Position numbers and translations under genes: made by a program
Part shown: piece after piece, positions 51,606-59,987 of the stretch
Numbering within the stretch: the first letter of the stretch is position 1
Layout of the letters: each line of letters opens with the position of its first letter
Notes under the pieces: model-generated
Told to the model about the DNA's origin: nothing
Seen by the model: the letters and a program-made list of their open reading frames with translations, nothing else
Database searches by the model: none
NCBI RefSeq assembly: GCF_046507575.1
Contig: NZ_JBKFEY010000001.1
Location: 620,001-684,000, forward strand
Length of the DNA stretch: 64,000 bases
Reading direction: 5' to 3'
Origin: Pontitalea aquivivens
Lineage (GTDB): Bacteria > Pseudomonadota > Alphaproteobacteria > Rhodobacterales > Rhodobacteraceae

Positions 51606-53117
51606 ATGGAGACCATGATCCGCAGCCTGCCGCCCTTTCCCGATCTGCGCGCCTACCTGGCCTGGGCCGAGGGGCAGGGCGATCTGTTGCGCCTGCCCGA
51701 TCCGGTGTCGCTGCGCCATGAAATGACGGCGCTGCAACTGGCCTGCCTGCGCCAGAATGGCCCGATCCTGCGTTTTGATGGCGCAACGGGCGCGGATGGC
51801 CGGCCTGCGGCGATGCCGGTGATCGGCAATCTGTTCGGCACGCCCGCCCGCGTGGCCGCCGGTCTGGGGCTGGGTCTGGATCAGGTTCCGGCCTTTGGCG
51901 AATTTCTGGCGGCCCTGCGCAGCCCCGCCCCGGTTGAAGGCATGCGCGACGCAATGTCGCGCTGGCCGATGCTGCGCGCGGCGCTGTCCACCCGGCCGAA
52001 AATCCTGCGCACAGGTCCGGTGCAAGAGGTTGAGGCCGCGCCCGACATGGACCTGATCCCGGTTCAGACCCCCTGGCCCGAAGATGCGGGGCCGTTGATC
52101 ACCTGGCCCGTGGTCATCACCCGCCCGCACGGGTCGGATGCCGCGCAGGTCGCGCGCTATAATCTGGGCGTCTATCGCGCGCAGGTGATCGGGCGCGACC
52201 GGCTGATCCTGCGCTGGCTGGCGCATCGCGGCGGGGCGGCCCATGCGCGCAGCTGGGCGCAGGCGGGCGAGCCGATGCCGGTGGCGATCGCGCTTGGTGC
52301 CGATCCGGGCACGCTGCTTGCCGCGGCGCTGCCGCTGCCCGAAACCGTGTCAGAGCTGACCTTTTCGGGCGTGCTGCGCGGGGCGCGGGCGGAACTGGTG
52401 CCCGCGCGCAGCGTGCCGCTGATGGTGCCGGCCCGGGCCGAGATCATCCTGGAAGGCTGGGTCCATCCCGGCGAGACCGCGCCCGAAGGCCCCTTTGGCG
52501 ACCACACCGGCTATTACAACGCGGTCGAACCCTTTCCGGTGATGCGTCTTTCGGCGATCACGCATCGGCGCGACCCGCTGTATCTGACCACCGTGACGGG
52601 GCGCCCGCCCGATGAACCCGCCGTCATCGGCGAGGTGTTCAACGATCTGGCCCTGCCGGTGATCCGCGCGCAGATCCCCGAGGTGGCGGATCTGTGGCTG
52701 CCGCCCGCCGCCTGTTCCTATCGCATCGCGGTGGTATCGATCCGCAAGCGTTATCCGGGGCAGGCGCGGCGGGTGATGATGGCGCTGTGGGGGATGCTGG
52801 CGCAGTTCAGCTATACCAAGATGGTGATCGTGGTGGATGACGATATCAACCCGCGCGACTGGGATGATGTCGCCTGGGCGCTGGCCACCCGCATGGATCC
52901 CGCGCGCGACACGCTGGTGATCGACGGCACGCCGATGGACTACCTTGATTTCGCCTCGCCGCGCGAGGGGCTGGCGGGCAAGATCGGGCTGGATGCGACC
53001 ACCAAGATCGGCACGGAAACCACGCGCGACTGGGGCAGGGTGATGGCGCTGGACCCCGCGCATGAGGCGCTGGCCGCGCAGATCCTGGCGCGCCATCTGC
53101 CGGGGGCGGGGGCATGA
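51606..53117 (+). CDS. ubiD: 3-octaprenyl-4-hydroxybenzoate carboxy-lyase
   Basis: This decarboxylase acts in ubiquinone synthesis and depends on prenylated FMN made by UbiX. The 503-residue product has full UbiD length. Motifs include PVIGNLFGTPARVAAGLG, the metal/prFMN-binding ITRPHG and NLGVYRAQVIG, EIILEGWVHPGETAPEGPFGDHTGYYN with the catalytic Glu region, and WGMLAQFSYTKMVIVVDDDINPRDWDDV. It overlaps ubiX by ATGA and is divergent from ubiTUV, so all five ubi genes share one control region. Confidence 0.94.
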   Translation: METMIRSLPPFPDLRAYLAWAEGQGDLLRLPDPVSLRHEMTALQLACLRQNGPILRFDGATGADGRPAAMPVIGNLFGTPARVAAGLGLGLDQVPAFGEFLAALRSPAPVEGMRDAMSRWPMLRAALSTRPKILRTGPVQEVEAAPDMDLIPVQTPWPEDAGPLITWPVVITRPHGSDAAQVARYNLGVYRAQVIGRDRLILRWLAHRGGAAHARSWAQAGEPMPVAIALGADPGTLLAAALPLPETVSELTFSGVLRGARAELVPARSVPLMVPARAEIILEGWVHPGETAPEGPFGDHTGYYNAVEPFPVMRLSAITHRRDPLYLTTVTGRPPDEPAVIGEVFNDLALPVIRAQIPEVADLWLPPAACSYRIAVVSIRKRYPGQARRVMMALWGMLAQFSYTKMVIVVDDDINPRDWDDVAWALATRMDPARDTLVIDGTPMDYLDFASPREGLAGKIGLDATTKIGTETTRDWGRVMALDPAHEALAAQILARHLPGAGA

Positions 53118-53680
53118 GCGCGCGGGTGGTGCTGGGGGTGTCGGGCGCGTCCGGCGCGGCGCTGGCGCTGGATTGCGCGCGGGTGCTGGCGCGCGCGGGC
53201 GCGGCGGTGGAACTGGTGCTGTCGGCCATGGCGGAACGCACGCTGGACCTTGAAATCGGGCCTGGCGCGCGCGACGAACTGGTGGGGCTGTGCGAACGCC
53301 ATCATCCGGTGGTCGATCTGGGGGCGGCGATCGCCTCGGGGTCGTTCCCGGTGGCCGGGATGATCGTCGCGCCCTGTTCGATGCGCAGCCTTGCGGCGAT
53401 TGCACAGGGGCTGGACGACAATCTTCTGACGCGGGCGGCCAGCGTGCAGCTGAAGGAACGCCGCCCCCTGATCCTTCTGGCACGCGAGGCGCCGCTGACG
53501 CTGGCGCATTTGCGCAACATGACGGCCGCGACCCGGATGGGGGCGGTGATTCTGCCGCCCGTCCCGGCCTTTTACCTGCGCCCCGTGACGGTGGCCGAGG
53601 TCACCGCCCAGATCGCGGCGCGCGCGGTGGATCTGCTGCGCCTCGGGCCGCCGCAGGCCACCGCCTGGGACCCGCGCTAG
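53114..53680 (+). CDS. ubiX: Flavin prenyltransferase UbiX
   Basis: UbiX attaches a dimethylallyl group to FMN to make the prFMN cofactor of UbiD. The 188-residue Rossmann-like protein begins with the flavin-binding GVSGASGAALALDC and has SGSFPVAGMIVAPCSMRSLAAIAQGLDDNLLTRAA, then KERRPLILLAREAPLTLAHLRNM and AVILPPVPAFYLRP, all family hallmarks. It begins within the ubiD stop (ATGA), so the two are translationally coupled. Confidence 0.95.
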   Translation: MSARVVLGVSGASGAALALDCARVLARAGAAVELVLSAMAERTLDLEIGPGARDELVGLCERHHPVVDLGAAIASGSFPVAGMIVAPCSMRSLAAIAQGLDDNLLTRAASVQLKERRPLILLAREAPLTLAHLRNMTAATRMGAVILPPVPAFYLRPVTVAEVTAQIAARAVDLLRLGPPQATAWDPR

Positions 53681-53683
53681 GGG

Positions 53684-54094
53684 TTACCTGCGCAAGATCA
53701 TCTGCGTTTGCGTCACGATCGCGGCCACCTTGCCATCGCCGCGCAGGATCGTGGTCTGCCAGACCATGGTCGAACGCCCCTTGTGCAGCGGCGTGCAGAT
53801 GCCGCGCAGCGTATCGTCCGGTTCCACCGCGCGGAAGAAATTGGTCTTGCTTTCGATCGTCGTGGTGCCTTCGCCCGCGCCAAGGTTCAGGAAGGTCGCG
53901 GTGCCGCCCAGATTGTCGGCAAAGGCCATCGCCGCGCCGCCATGCAGCACGCCGTTGCGGTTCAGCAGGTCGGGGGCCACGGTCATTTCGGCTTCGACCC
54001 GGTCGGGGGTGGCGCTGGTGACGCGCAGGCCGATCAGGCGCGCGAAGGGGGGCTGATCGGCGGCGATCGCGGCGATCGGATCGGTGTCTTGCAT
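53684..54094 (-). CDS. PaaI-type hotdog-fold thioesterase
   Basis: This 136-residue single hotdog-domain protein resembles PaaI/YdiI acyl-CoA thioesterases. The active-site region is LLNRNGVLHGGAAMAFADNLGGTAT, with the HGG motif and nearby Asp; the central strand is IESKTNFFRAVEPDDTL. The ATG at 54094 was chosen because a ribosome site aaagga lies about 7 bases upstream; an in-frame ATG at 54124 is less well placed. It converges with ubiX, with three bases between the stops. Substrate is unknown. Confidence 0.88.
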   Translation of the reverse strand: MQDTDPIAAIAADQPPFARLIGLRVTSATPDRVEAEMTVAPDLLNRNGVLHGGAAMAFADNLGGTATFLNLGAGEGTTTIESKTNFFRAVEPDDTLRGICTPLHKGRSTMVWQTTILRGDGKVAAIVTQTQMILRR

Positions 54095-54279
54095 CGGCTG
54101 TCCTTTCTGTGCCTGGCGGGGCATGGCTAGCAGACCCGGGCGGGGCAGGCACGGGGAAATCGTCCCCGCCCCCGCGTATCCCGGGGCCCACCGTGCCCGG
54201 GCGCACAGGGGATGCGCGTGATCCGCCCTGGGGAAACCGCCGCCTTGCGCTTACCTTTGACGCAGCAAAGGAGAGCGAC

Positions 54280-55218
54280 ATGAGCTGGAACCCCGCCCTG
54301 GACCCCGATCTGCCCAAAGGCGATGCCGTCGATGCGATCGCGGTGGAAATCGTGCCCCGCGCCCGCGACATCGGCGGCTTTGAGGTGCGCCGCGCGCTGC
54401 CCTCGGTCAAGCGCCAGATGGTCGGCCCTTTCATCTTCTTCGACCAGATGGGTCCGGCCGAATTCCTGACCGGGCAGGGGCTGGACGTGCGCCCCCATCC
54501 CCATATCGGGCTGGCGACCGTCACCTATCTGCTGCAGGGGCGTCTGCATCACCGCGACAGCCTGGGCACGGATCAGTGGATCACCCCCGGCGCGGTCAAC
54601 TGGATGACGGCGGGCCATGGCATCACCCATTCCGAACGCACCGATGGCCCGGTGCGCCAGACCGGGCAGACCCTGTTCGGCATTCAGACCTGGGTCGCGC
54701 TGCCCAAGGATGCCGAGGATGGCGCGCCCGCCTTTACCCACATGGGCGCGTCCGGCCTGCCGGTGCTTGAGGCCGAGGGCAAGCGTGTGCGGCTGATGCT
54801 GGGCGAGGCCTGGGGCGCACGCGCGCCGCTGCCGCTGCCGTCAGAGCTGTTCTATGCCGATGCCGAACTTGCCCCGGGCGCGGGCCTGCCCCTGCCCGAC
54901 AATCACGAGGATCGCGGGGTCTATGTCCTGTCGGGAAGCCTGCAGGTGGGCGGGCAGTGGTTCGAGCCGGGCAGGATGCTGGTTTTCCGCCCCGGCGACC
55001 GGATTTCTGTTCACGCCGGGGCGCAGGGCGCGCGGGTGATGCTGCTGGGGGGCGCCACGCTGGAAGGGCCGCGCTATATCTGGTGGAATTTCGTCGCCTC
55101 GTCGCGCGAACGGATCGATGCCGCGAAAGAGGCCTGGCGCGCGGGCGACTGGGCGCATGGCCGCTTTCGCCTGCCACCGGGGGATGCGGATGAATTCATC
55201 CCGGCCCCGGATCGCTAG
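54280..55218 (+). CDS. Pirin family protein
   Basis: This 312-residue bicupin protein has the pirin N-terminal metal site DVRPHPHIGLATVTYLLQG with two His, HHRDSLG, and MTAGHGITHSERTD with a further His and Glu. The C-terminal pirin cupin follows (about 180-290), with SVHAGAQGARVMLLGG. Bacterial pirins include quercetinases and redox regulators. The ATG at 54280 follows aaaggag at 7 bases; the frame is open upstream to 54109 but without such a signal. The two tRNA-Asp genes follow. Confidence 0.9.
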   Translation: MSWNPALDPDLPKGDAVDAIAVEIVPRARDIGGFEVRRALPSVKRQMVGPFIFFDQMGPAEFLTGQGLDVRPHPHIGLATVTYLLQGRLHHRDSLGTDQWITPGAVNWMTAGHGITHSERTDGPVRQTGQTLFGIQTWVALPKDAEDGAPAFTHMGASGLPVLEAEGKRVRLMLGEAWGARAPLPLPSELFYADAELAPGAGLPLPDNHEDRGVYVLSGSLQVGGQWFEPGRMLVFRPGDRISVHAGAQGARVMLLGGATLEGPRYIWWNFVASSRERIDAAKEAWRAGDWAHGRFRLPPGDADEFIPAPDR

Positions 55219-55326
55219 GCCCGAACGCCGGGCCCGAAAGACGCGGACGAAAAACCTGCCCGGGGGGATGCGCTTTTTTCGTGCAGGGCCATTGACGCCA
55301 CCGCCCGGGCTGCGTAATACGCTCCT

Positions 55327-55456
55327 CACGTTCGGGCGGCGATCCGGGCGGGTTACGCGGTTGTAGCTCAGTTGGTTAGAGTACCGGCCTGTCACGCCGG
55401 GGGTCGCGGGTTCGAGCCCCGTCAACCGCGCCACCGCCCCGGATCGCCCGAACGTG
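55327..55456. repeat. Inverted repeat enclosing the first tRNA-Asp
   Basis: The left arm 55327-55352 (CACGTTCGGGCGGCGATCCG plus GGCGGG) is the imperfect complement of the right arm 55434-55456 (CCGCCCCGGATCGCCC plus GAACGTG), with a three-base bulge and one shift. The arms flank the first tRNA-Asp exactly, 4 bases before its 5' end and directly after its CCA. Confidence 0.7.
55357..55433 (+). tRNA. tRNA-Asp (anticodon GTC), copy 1
   Basis: The 77-base gene with encoded CCA has acceptor stem GCGGTTG/CAACCGC, anticodon loop CTGTCAC, and T-loop TTCGAGC. It differs from copy 2 at one D-loop base (T where copy 2 has C). It is flanked by the inverted repeat described separately. Confidence 0.97.
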
Positions 55457-55466
55457 AAAAGATCGC

Positions 55467-55543
55467 GCGGTTGTAGCTCAGTCGGTTAGAGTACCGGCCT
55501 GTCACGCCGGGGGTCGCGGGTTCGAGCCCCGTCAACCGCGCCA
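55467..55543 (+). tRNA. tRNA-Asp (anticodon GTC), copy 2
   Basis: This is a 77-base near-identical copy starting 33 bases after copy 1, with the same acceptor stem, anticodon and CCA. A T-tract (CCACTTTTTCC) follows. Tandem duplication is the simplest origin, and the pair is probably co-transcribed. Confidence 0.97.
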
Positions 55544-55562
55544 CTTTTTCCGAAAGGTTCCC

Positions 55563-55790
55563 ATGCTTCGCCGTCTTTATGACCGCATCGGCCTGACCGG
55601 GGCCGCGATCGTGGCGCTGACGCTGGGCCTTGCGCCCTTCACGCCCGAACCGCATGTCTGGGAAAAGCTGAAGATGCTGGCCGCAGGCGCGCTGATGCGG
55701 CCCATCGACATCTTCGATCTGCTGATGCACGGGCTGCCCTGGCTGCTGCTGGCGGCAAAGCTGTGGGAAACATTGCGCGCCCGCGCCTGA
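55563..55790 (+). CDS. Small conserved membrane protein (75 residues)
   Basis: It begins MLRRLYDRIGLTGAAIVALT and has two hydrophobic stretches (about 11-27 and 55-68). The rest is amphipathic, with EPHVWEKLKMLAAGALMRPIDIFDLLMHGLPWLL. Similar short proteins occur in Rhodobacterales and are sometimes labelled RND transporter, without functional evidence. It is 19 bases after the second tRNA-Asp and 90 before proA. It has a weak ribosome site (gaaagg). Confidence 0.65.
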   Translation: MLRRLYDRIGLTGAAIVALTLGLAPFTPEPHVWEKLKMLAAGALMRPIDIFDLLMHGLPWLLLAAKLWETLRARA

Positions 55791-55880
55791 CGTTGCCCCC
55801 TGACGCTGCCGTGCGCGCCCGGCTTGCACCCTGCGCACCCGGCCCGTTATAGGGGGACAGTTTTCCCAAGGGTGGCCGCC

Positions 55881-57176
55881 ATGACCAGCACCGAATCCAT
55901 GATCCAGACCGAAGGCACGGGCGAAACCGCCGGTGCGCTGATTGATCGCATGGGCGCGCAGGCCCGCGCGGCGGCGACCGATCTGAGCTTTGCCCCGGCC
56001 GATCAGCGCGCCCGGGCGCTGCAGATCGCCGCGGATACGCTGGATGCGCGCCGCGCCGCGGTCATCGCCGCCAATGCCCGCGATCTGGATTTTGGCCGCG
56101 ACAAGGGGCTAAGCCCCGCGATGATGGACCGCCTGATGCTGGACGACAGGCGCATCGATGGCATCGTCGCGGGCCTGCGGGCGGTGGCGGCGCAGCCCGA
56201 TCCGCTGGGCGCGGTGATCGCGGAATGGGACATGCCCTCGGGTCTGCATATTCAGCGCGTGCGCACGCCGCTGGGGGTGATCGGGGTGATCTACGAATCG
56301 CGCCCCAACGTGACGGCGGATGCCGGGGCGCTGTGCCTGAAATCGGGCAATGCGGTGATCCTGCGGGGCGGTTCGGAAAGCTTCCATTCCTCGGCCGCGA
56401 TCCACGCCTGCATGGTCGAAGGCCTGCGCGCCGTGGGGCTGCCCGAAGCCGCGATCCAGCTGGTGCCCACGCGCGACCGCGCGGTGGTGGCCGCGATGCT
56501 GCGTGCGGTCAACCACATCGACGTGATCGTGCCGCGCGGCGGCAAGGGCCTTGTGGGCCTTGTGCAGGCCGAGGCGCGGGTACCGGTCTTTGCCCATCTG
56601 GAAGGCATCTGCCACGTTTACGCCGACGGCGCCGCCGATCTGGACAAGGCCCGCCGCGTGGTGCTGAACGCCAAGACCCGGCGCACGGGCATTTGCGGGG
56701 CCGCCGAATGCCTGCTGATTGACCGCGCCTTCCATGCCCGCCACGGCGCGGTGCTGATCGAGGATCTGCTGAAAGCCGGTGTCGAGGTCCGGGCCGAGGG
56801 CGAACTGGCGCAGATCCCCGGCACGGTTCCGGCCAAACCGGACGACTTCGGCCAGGAATTCCTCGATTCGATCATCGCGGCCAGGCTGGTCGATGGTGTC
56901 GACGGCGCGATCGCGCATATCCGCCGCTATGGCTCCAGCCACACCGAATCGATCCTGACCGAGGATGACGCGGTGGCCGAACGCTTCTTCACCCGGCTCG
57001 ACAGCGCGATCCTGATGCGCAACGCCTCGACCCAGTTCGCCGATGGCGGCGAATTCGGCATGGGGGCGGAAATCGGCATCGCCACGGGCAAGCTGCATGC
57101 GCGCGGGCCGGTGGGGGCGGAACAGCTGACCTCGTTCAACTACCGGGTCACCGGCGACGGCACGATCCGCGCCTGA
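55881..57176 (+). CDS. proA: Glutamate-5-semialdehyde dehydrogenase (gamma-glutamyl phosphate reductase)
   Basis: This enzyme does the second proline-synthesis step, the NADPH reduction of glutamyl 5-phosphate. The 431-residue product has IYESRPNVTADAGALCLKSGNAVILRGGSES in the NADP site, the catalytic Cys in AKTRRTGICGAAECLL, HLEGICHVYAD and IRRYGSSHTESILT. The ATG at 55881 was chosen because it starts the family-like region; the frame is open upstream to 55824. chpT follows convergently. proB is at the other end of the window. Confidence 0.96.
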   Translation: MTSTESMIQTEGTGETAGALIDRMGAQARAAATDLSFAPADQRARALQIAADTLDARRAAVIAANARDLDFGRDKGLSPAMMDRLMLDDRRIDGIVAGLRAVAAQPDPLGAVIAEWDMPSGLHIQRVRTPLGVIGVIYESRPNVTADAGALCLKSGNAVILRGGSESFHSSAAIHACMVEGLRAVGLPEAAIQLVPTRDRAVVAAMLRAVNHIDVIVPRGGKGLVGLVQAEARVPVFAHLEGICHVYADGAADLDKARRVVLNAKTRRTGICGAAECLLIDRAFHARHGAVLIEDLLKAGVEVRAEGELAQIPGTVPAKPDDFGQEFLDSIIAARLVDGVDGAIAHIRRYGSSHTESILTEDDAVAERFFTRLDSAILMRNASTQFADGGEFGMGAEIGIATGKLHARGPVGAEQLTSFNYRVTGDGTIRA

Positions 57177-57262
57177 TCCCTTCGGCTTTGCAAAAATATC
57201 CCGGGGGGCGGTCACGGGCCGCCCTTGGCGGCGCGTGATCCGGGGGGCAGCGCCCCCCCCAC
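57176..57262. repeat. Dispersed GC-rich repeat, copy 5
   Basis: The reverse-oriented core cccttcggctttgcaaaaat and atcccggggggc follows the proA stop directly. Two G/C palindromes follow (gggccgcccttggcggcgcg and ggggggcagcgcccccc). It separates convergent proA and chpT. Confidence 0.6.
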
Positions 57263-57284
57263 GCCACCCGCGCAACCTGGCGCG

Positions 57285-57896
57285 TCAGAAAGTGATCCTT
57301 GCCCCGGTCTCGGCCACATCCCAGGCGATCCGGCGGCCCTGGCGCGCGGTCTCCAGCGACAGCAGGGCGAATTGCACCTGCGCGGGGCTGACCGCGCCGC
57401 CGCCGCCTTCCAGCTGCGCCCATAGTGCGGGATCGGGCTTGGTGCGCCGCGCTTCGGCCAGCAGATCCCACCGTCCCCCGGTTTCCAGAATGCGGATGGT
57501 CCCGCCCCAGGGCAGGGCGCTTTCCAGGCACAGAACCCCCAGGAAACACAGCTTGACCGCCAGCCGCGCCTGATCGCCCGGCGCCAGCCATTCGATCTTC
57601 AGCCGACCGCCGCTTTCCACATCGGCCAGCAGCGCCGCGATCTCGCGCTGGCCCAGCCGCTGACCGGCGCCCGCCTGGCCAAAAGCCACGCGAAAGAACT
57701 TCAGCCGCGCCGAGGCGCTGGCCACGCTTTGCGCGATCAGCTGCAATTCCGGGCCCATGCCCGCGCCCGTCATGGCCAGCAATTCCACCCCATTGCCGAT
57801 CGCCCCCAACGGGCTGATAAGGTCATGACACAGACGCGATCCGACCAGGGCGACCAGATCGGCGGGAAGGAACGGGTCTGGGGGTGCAAGGGGCAT
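57285..57896 (-). CDS. chpT: Histidine phosphotransferase ChpT
   Basis: ChpT relays phosphate from CckA to CtrA and CpdR in the alphaproteobacterial cell-cycle and motility control pathway. The 203-residue protein has the phospho-accepting His in VGSRLCHDLISPLGAIGNGVELL (H24) and a degenerate histidine-kinase-like C-terminal domain (LKFFRVAFGQAGAG, VKLCFLGVLCLESALPWGGTI) lacking ATP motifs. The ATG at 57896 was chosen over 57947 because the divergent DUF3553 gene begins at 57922. The proA-chpT neighbourhood is common in Rhodobacterales. Confidence 0.88.
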   Translation of the reverse strand: MPLAPPDPFLPADLVALVGSRLCHDLISPLGAIGNGVELLAMTGAGMGPELQLIAQSVASASARLKFFRVAFGQAGAGQRLGQREIAALLADVESGGRLKIEWLAPGDQARLAVKLCFLGVLCLESALPWGGTIRILETGGRWDLLAEARRTKPDPALWAQLEGGGGAVSPAQVQFALLSLETARQGRRIAWDVAETGARITF

Positions 57897-57921
57897 GAAA
57901 CTATCCGCAGATGGGGGCGCG

Positions 57922-58101
57922 ATGAACGAATTTCTGGAACCCGGCATGATGGTGCGCCATCCGCTGGCCCCCGATTGGGGCCTTGGTCAGGTGCAGTCGC
58001 GCATCGGCAATCGGATCACGGTGAATTTCGAACATGCGGGCAAACAGGTGATTGACGGACGCCGGGTGGCGCTTGTGCTTGTGATGCCGGATCAAAGTTA
58101 A
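57922..58101 (+). CDS. DUF3553 family small protein
   Basis: This 59-residue protein begins MNEFLEPGMMVRHPLAPDWG and continues LGQVQSRIGNRITVNFEHAG. It matches the DUF3553 pattern, an SH3/CarD-like fold also seen at the end of UvrD-type helicases. An in-frame ATG at 57895 would overlap chpT. Function is unknown. It is divergent from chpT with 25 bases between the starts. Confidence 0.8.
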   Translation: MNEFLEPGMMVRHPLAPDWGLGQVQSRIGNRITVNFEHAGKQVIDGRRVALVLVMPDQS

Positions 58102-58259
58102 CAAACCCTTTACGCCACCTTTCATGCCGCCTTCGGCAAGATCACGCCCCGCCCGCACCCCGCCCGCGCCCGGGTCCTTGATCCCCGCTTTTGGTTGCAA
58201 AGCGCCGGGGCCTTGCCTACAAACCGCCAAATGCCCGCGCGGGCCGGTGACGACAGCAG

Positions 58260-59045
58260 ATGACACCCGATACTTCTTGTTTCGAGATCCGCCTTGCGCA
58301 GGCGCCGGGCGACCTGATGGCGGCGCAGCGGCTGCGCTATGCGGTTTTCGTCGAGGAACTGGGCGCCTCGGGGCCGATGGTTGATCATGACGCGCGGCTG
58401 GAACGCGATGACTTCGACCCGGTCTATGACCACCTGATCCTGGTCGATACGCGCCGCGACGCGGCGGCGCTGGATCATGTGGTGGGGGTCTACCGGTTGC
58501 TGCCCTCGGATCGGGCGGCGGCCTTCGGTCGGTTTTACTGCGACGACGAATATGATCTGACCCGCCTGCGTGCCTCGGGGCGGCGCCTGCTGGAACTGGG
58601 GCGGTCCTGCGTGCATCCCGATTACCGGGGCGGGGCGGCGATGTTCCTGCTGTGGAACGCGCTGGCGCAATATGTGCTGGACCACGGGATCGAGGTGCTG
58701 TTCGGCGTCGCCTCTTTCCACGGCACCGATCCGCAGGCGCTGGCCGCGCCCCTGTCCTGGCTGCACCACCACCACCTGGCGCCCGAACCGATCCGTCCGC
58801 GCGCGCGGCCCGATCATTTCCAGCGCATGGACCTGATCCCCGCCGACCGGCTGGACCGGCGCATGGCGATGCAGCAGATGCCCGCGCTGATCAAGGCCTA
58901 TCTGCGGCTGGGTGGCTTTGTCGGTGACGGCGCCTATATCGACCATGATTTCAACACGATCGATGTGCTTCTTCTGATGGACACCACCGCCATGAGCGCG
59001 CGTCACCGCGAATTCTATACCCGCCGCCATGAGGGCCGGGCTTGA
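58260..59045 (+). CDS. olsB: L-ornithine N(alpha)-acyltransferase OlsB
   Basis: OlsB joins a 3-hydroxyacyl group from acyl-ACP to ornithine, the first step of phosphorus-free ornithine lipids. The 261-residue GNAT-type protein shows QRLRYAVFVEELGASGPMVDHDARLERDDFD, HLILVD, VGVYRLLPS, LELGRSCVHPDYRGGAAMFLLW and LFGVASFHGTDPQ, all typical of the OlsB/hemolysin-like family. It overlaps olsA by four bases (TTGA). Function assignment rests on the pairing. Confidence 0.92.
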   Translation: MTPDTSCFEIRLAQAPGDLMAAQRLRYAVFVEELGASGPMVDHDARLERDDFDPVYDHLILVDTRRDAAALDHVVGVYRLLPSDRAAAFGRFYCDDEYDLTRLRASGRRLLELGRSCVHPDYRGGAAMFLLWNALAQYVLDHGIEVLFGVASFHGTDPQALAAPLSWLHHHHLAPEPIRPRARPDHFQRMDLIPADRLDRRMAMQQMPALIKAYLRLGGFVGDGAYIDHDFNTIDVLLLMDTTAMSARHREFYTRRHEGRA

Positions 59046-59863
59046 GCACCTGGCGCGATGCCGCCCCCCCCGATCTGCCGCGCCCGGGCCCGGGGGGCCT
59101 GGTGCGGGCGGCCTTGCGTGGCGCGGCGCTGATAACGGTCGTCTATGGCGGGCTGGTGCTGTTGCTTTTGCTGCGACTGATTGAACGCCCGCTGTACGGG
59201 CTCAACCGGCCCTGGACGCCGCGGATCACCCGGGCGGTCTGCCGCGCGGCCTTTCCGATCATGGGGATGGGGTTTCGCGTCACCGGCACACCGATGACGC
59301 ATATCGGCGCGGTCGTGGCCAACCATGCATCGTGGCTGGATATTTTCGCGCTGAACGCCTGCCAGAGCGTCTATTTCGTCTCCAAGGCCGAGGTTGCGGA
59401 CTGGCCCGGCATCGGCTGGCTGGCGCGGGCCACAGGCACGCTGTTCATCCGCCGCGACCCGAAAGAGGCCCGCGCCCAGCAGCAGCAGCTGGAAGACCGC
59501 ATCCGCGCGGGCCACCACCTGCTGTTCTTCCCCGAGGGCACATCGACCGACGGGCGCCGGGTGCTGCCGTTCAAGCCGACGCTGTTTCAGGCCTTCTACA
59601 CCCACGGTCTGGACCGGGTGATGCAGATCCAGCCGGTCAGTGTGGTCTATCATGCCCCGCCCGGCGCGGACCCGCGGTTTTATGGCTGGTGGGGCGATAT
59701 GGCGCTGGGGCCGCATCTGCTTGCGGTGCTGGCGCGCCGCCCGCAGGGGCGGGTCGAGGTGATCTTCCATCCCCCGCTTGATGTGGCCGGTTTCCCCTCG
59801 CGCAAGGCGCTGGCGGCGGCCTGTGAGGCCTGCGTGCGCGCCGCCGTCTCCGCCGCTGATTAA
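59042..59863 (+). CDS. olsA: Lyso-ornithine lipid O-acyltransferase OlsA
   Basis: OlsA adds the second acyl chain to lyso-ornithine lipid. The 273-residue PlsC-like membrane enzyme shows an N-terminal membrane helix (ITVVYGGLVLLLLLRLIE), the HX4D motif NHASWLDIFALNA, TLFIRRDPKEAR and FFPEGTSTDGRRVLPFKPTL. The TTG start at 59042 overlaps the olsB stop, so translation is coupled. A run of Pro residues follows the start. Confidence 0.92.
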   Translation: MSTWRDAAPPDLPRPGPGGLVRAALRGAALITVVYGGLVLLLLLRLIERPLYGLNRPWTPRITRAVCRAAFPIMGMGFRVTGTPMTHIGAVVANHASWLDIFALNACQSVYFVSKAEVADWPGIGWLARATGTLFIRRDPKEARAQQQQLEDRIRAGHHLLFFPEGTSTDGRRVLPFKPTLFQAFYTHGLDRVMQIQPVSVVYHAPPGADPRFYGWWGDMALGPHLLAVLARRPQGRVEVIFHPPLDVAGFPSRKALAAACEACVRAAVSAAD

Positions 59864-59905
59864 GCGGATGCAACCCTTGAGGGAGGTGTTGTTAAAATTT
59901 CTCTT

Positions 59906-59933
59906 TTTGATTGTCTGATTCTGTGCCTAATAT
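59906..59933 (+). promoter_or_regulatory. AT-rich promoter candidate
   Basis: TTTGAT (59906-59911) and TAATAT (59928-59933) are spaced 16 bases in a notably AT-rich patch, before a small ORF starting at 59988. A short palindrome GCGTG-ATA-CACGC lies at 59950-59962, where an operator could sit. Confidence 0.4.
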
Positions 59934-59987
59934 GAAGGACATCAATCCTGCGTGATACACGCTTCACATTTTGGGGAATGTGGACCG

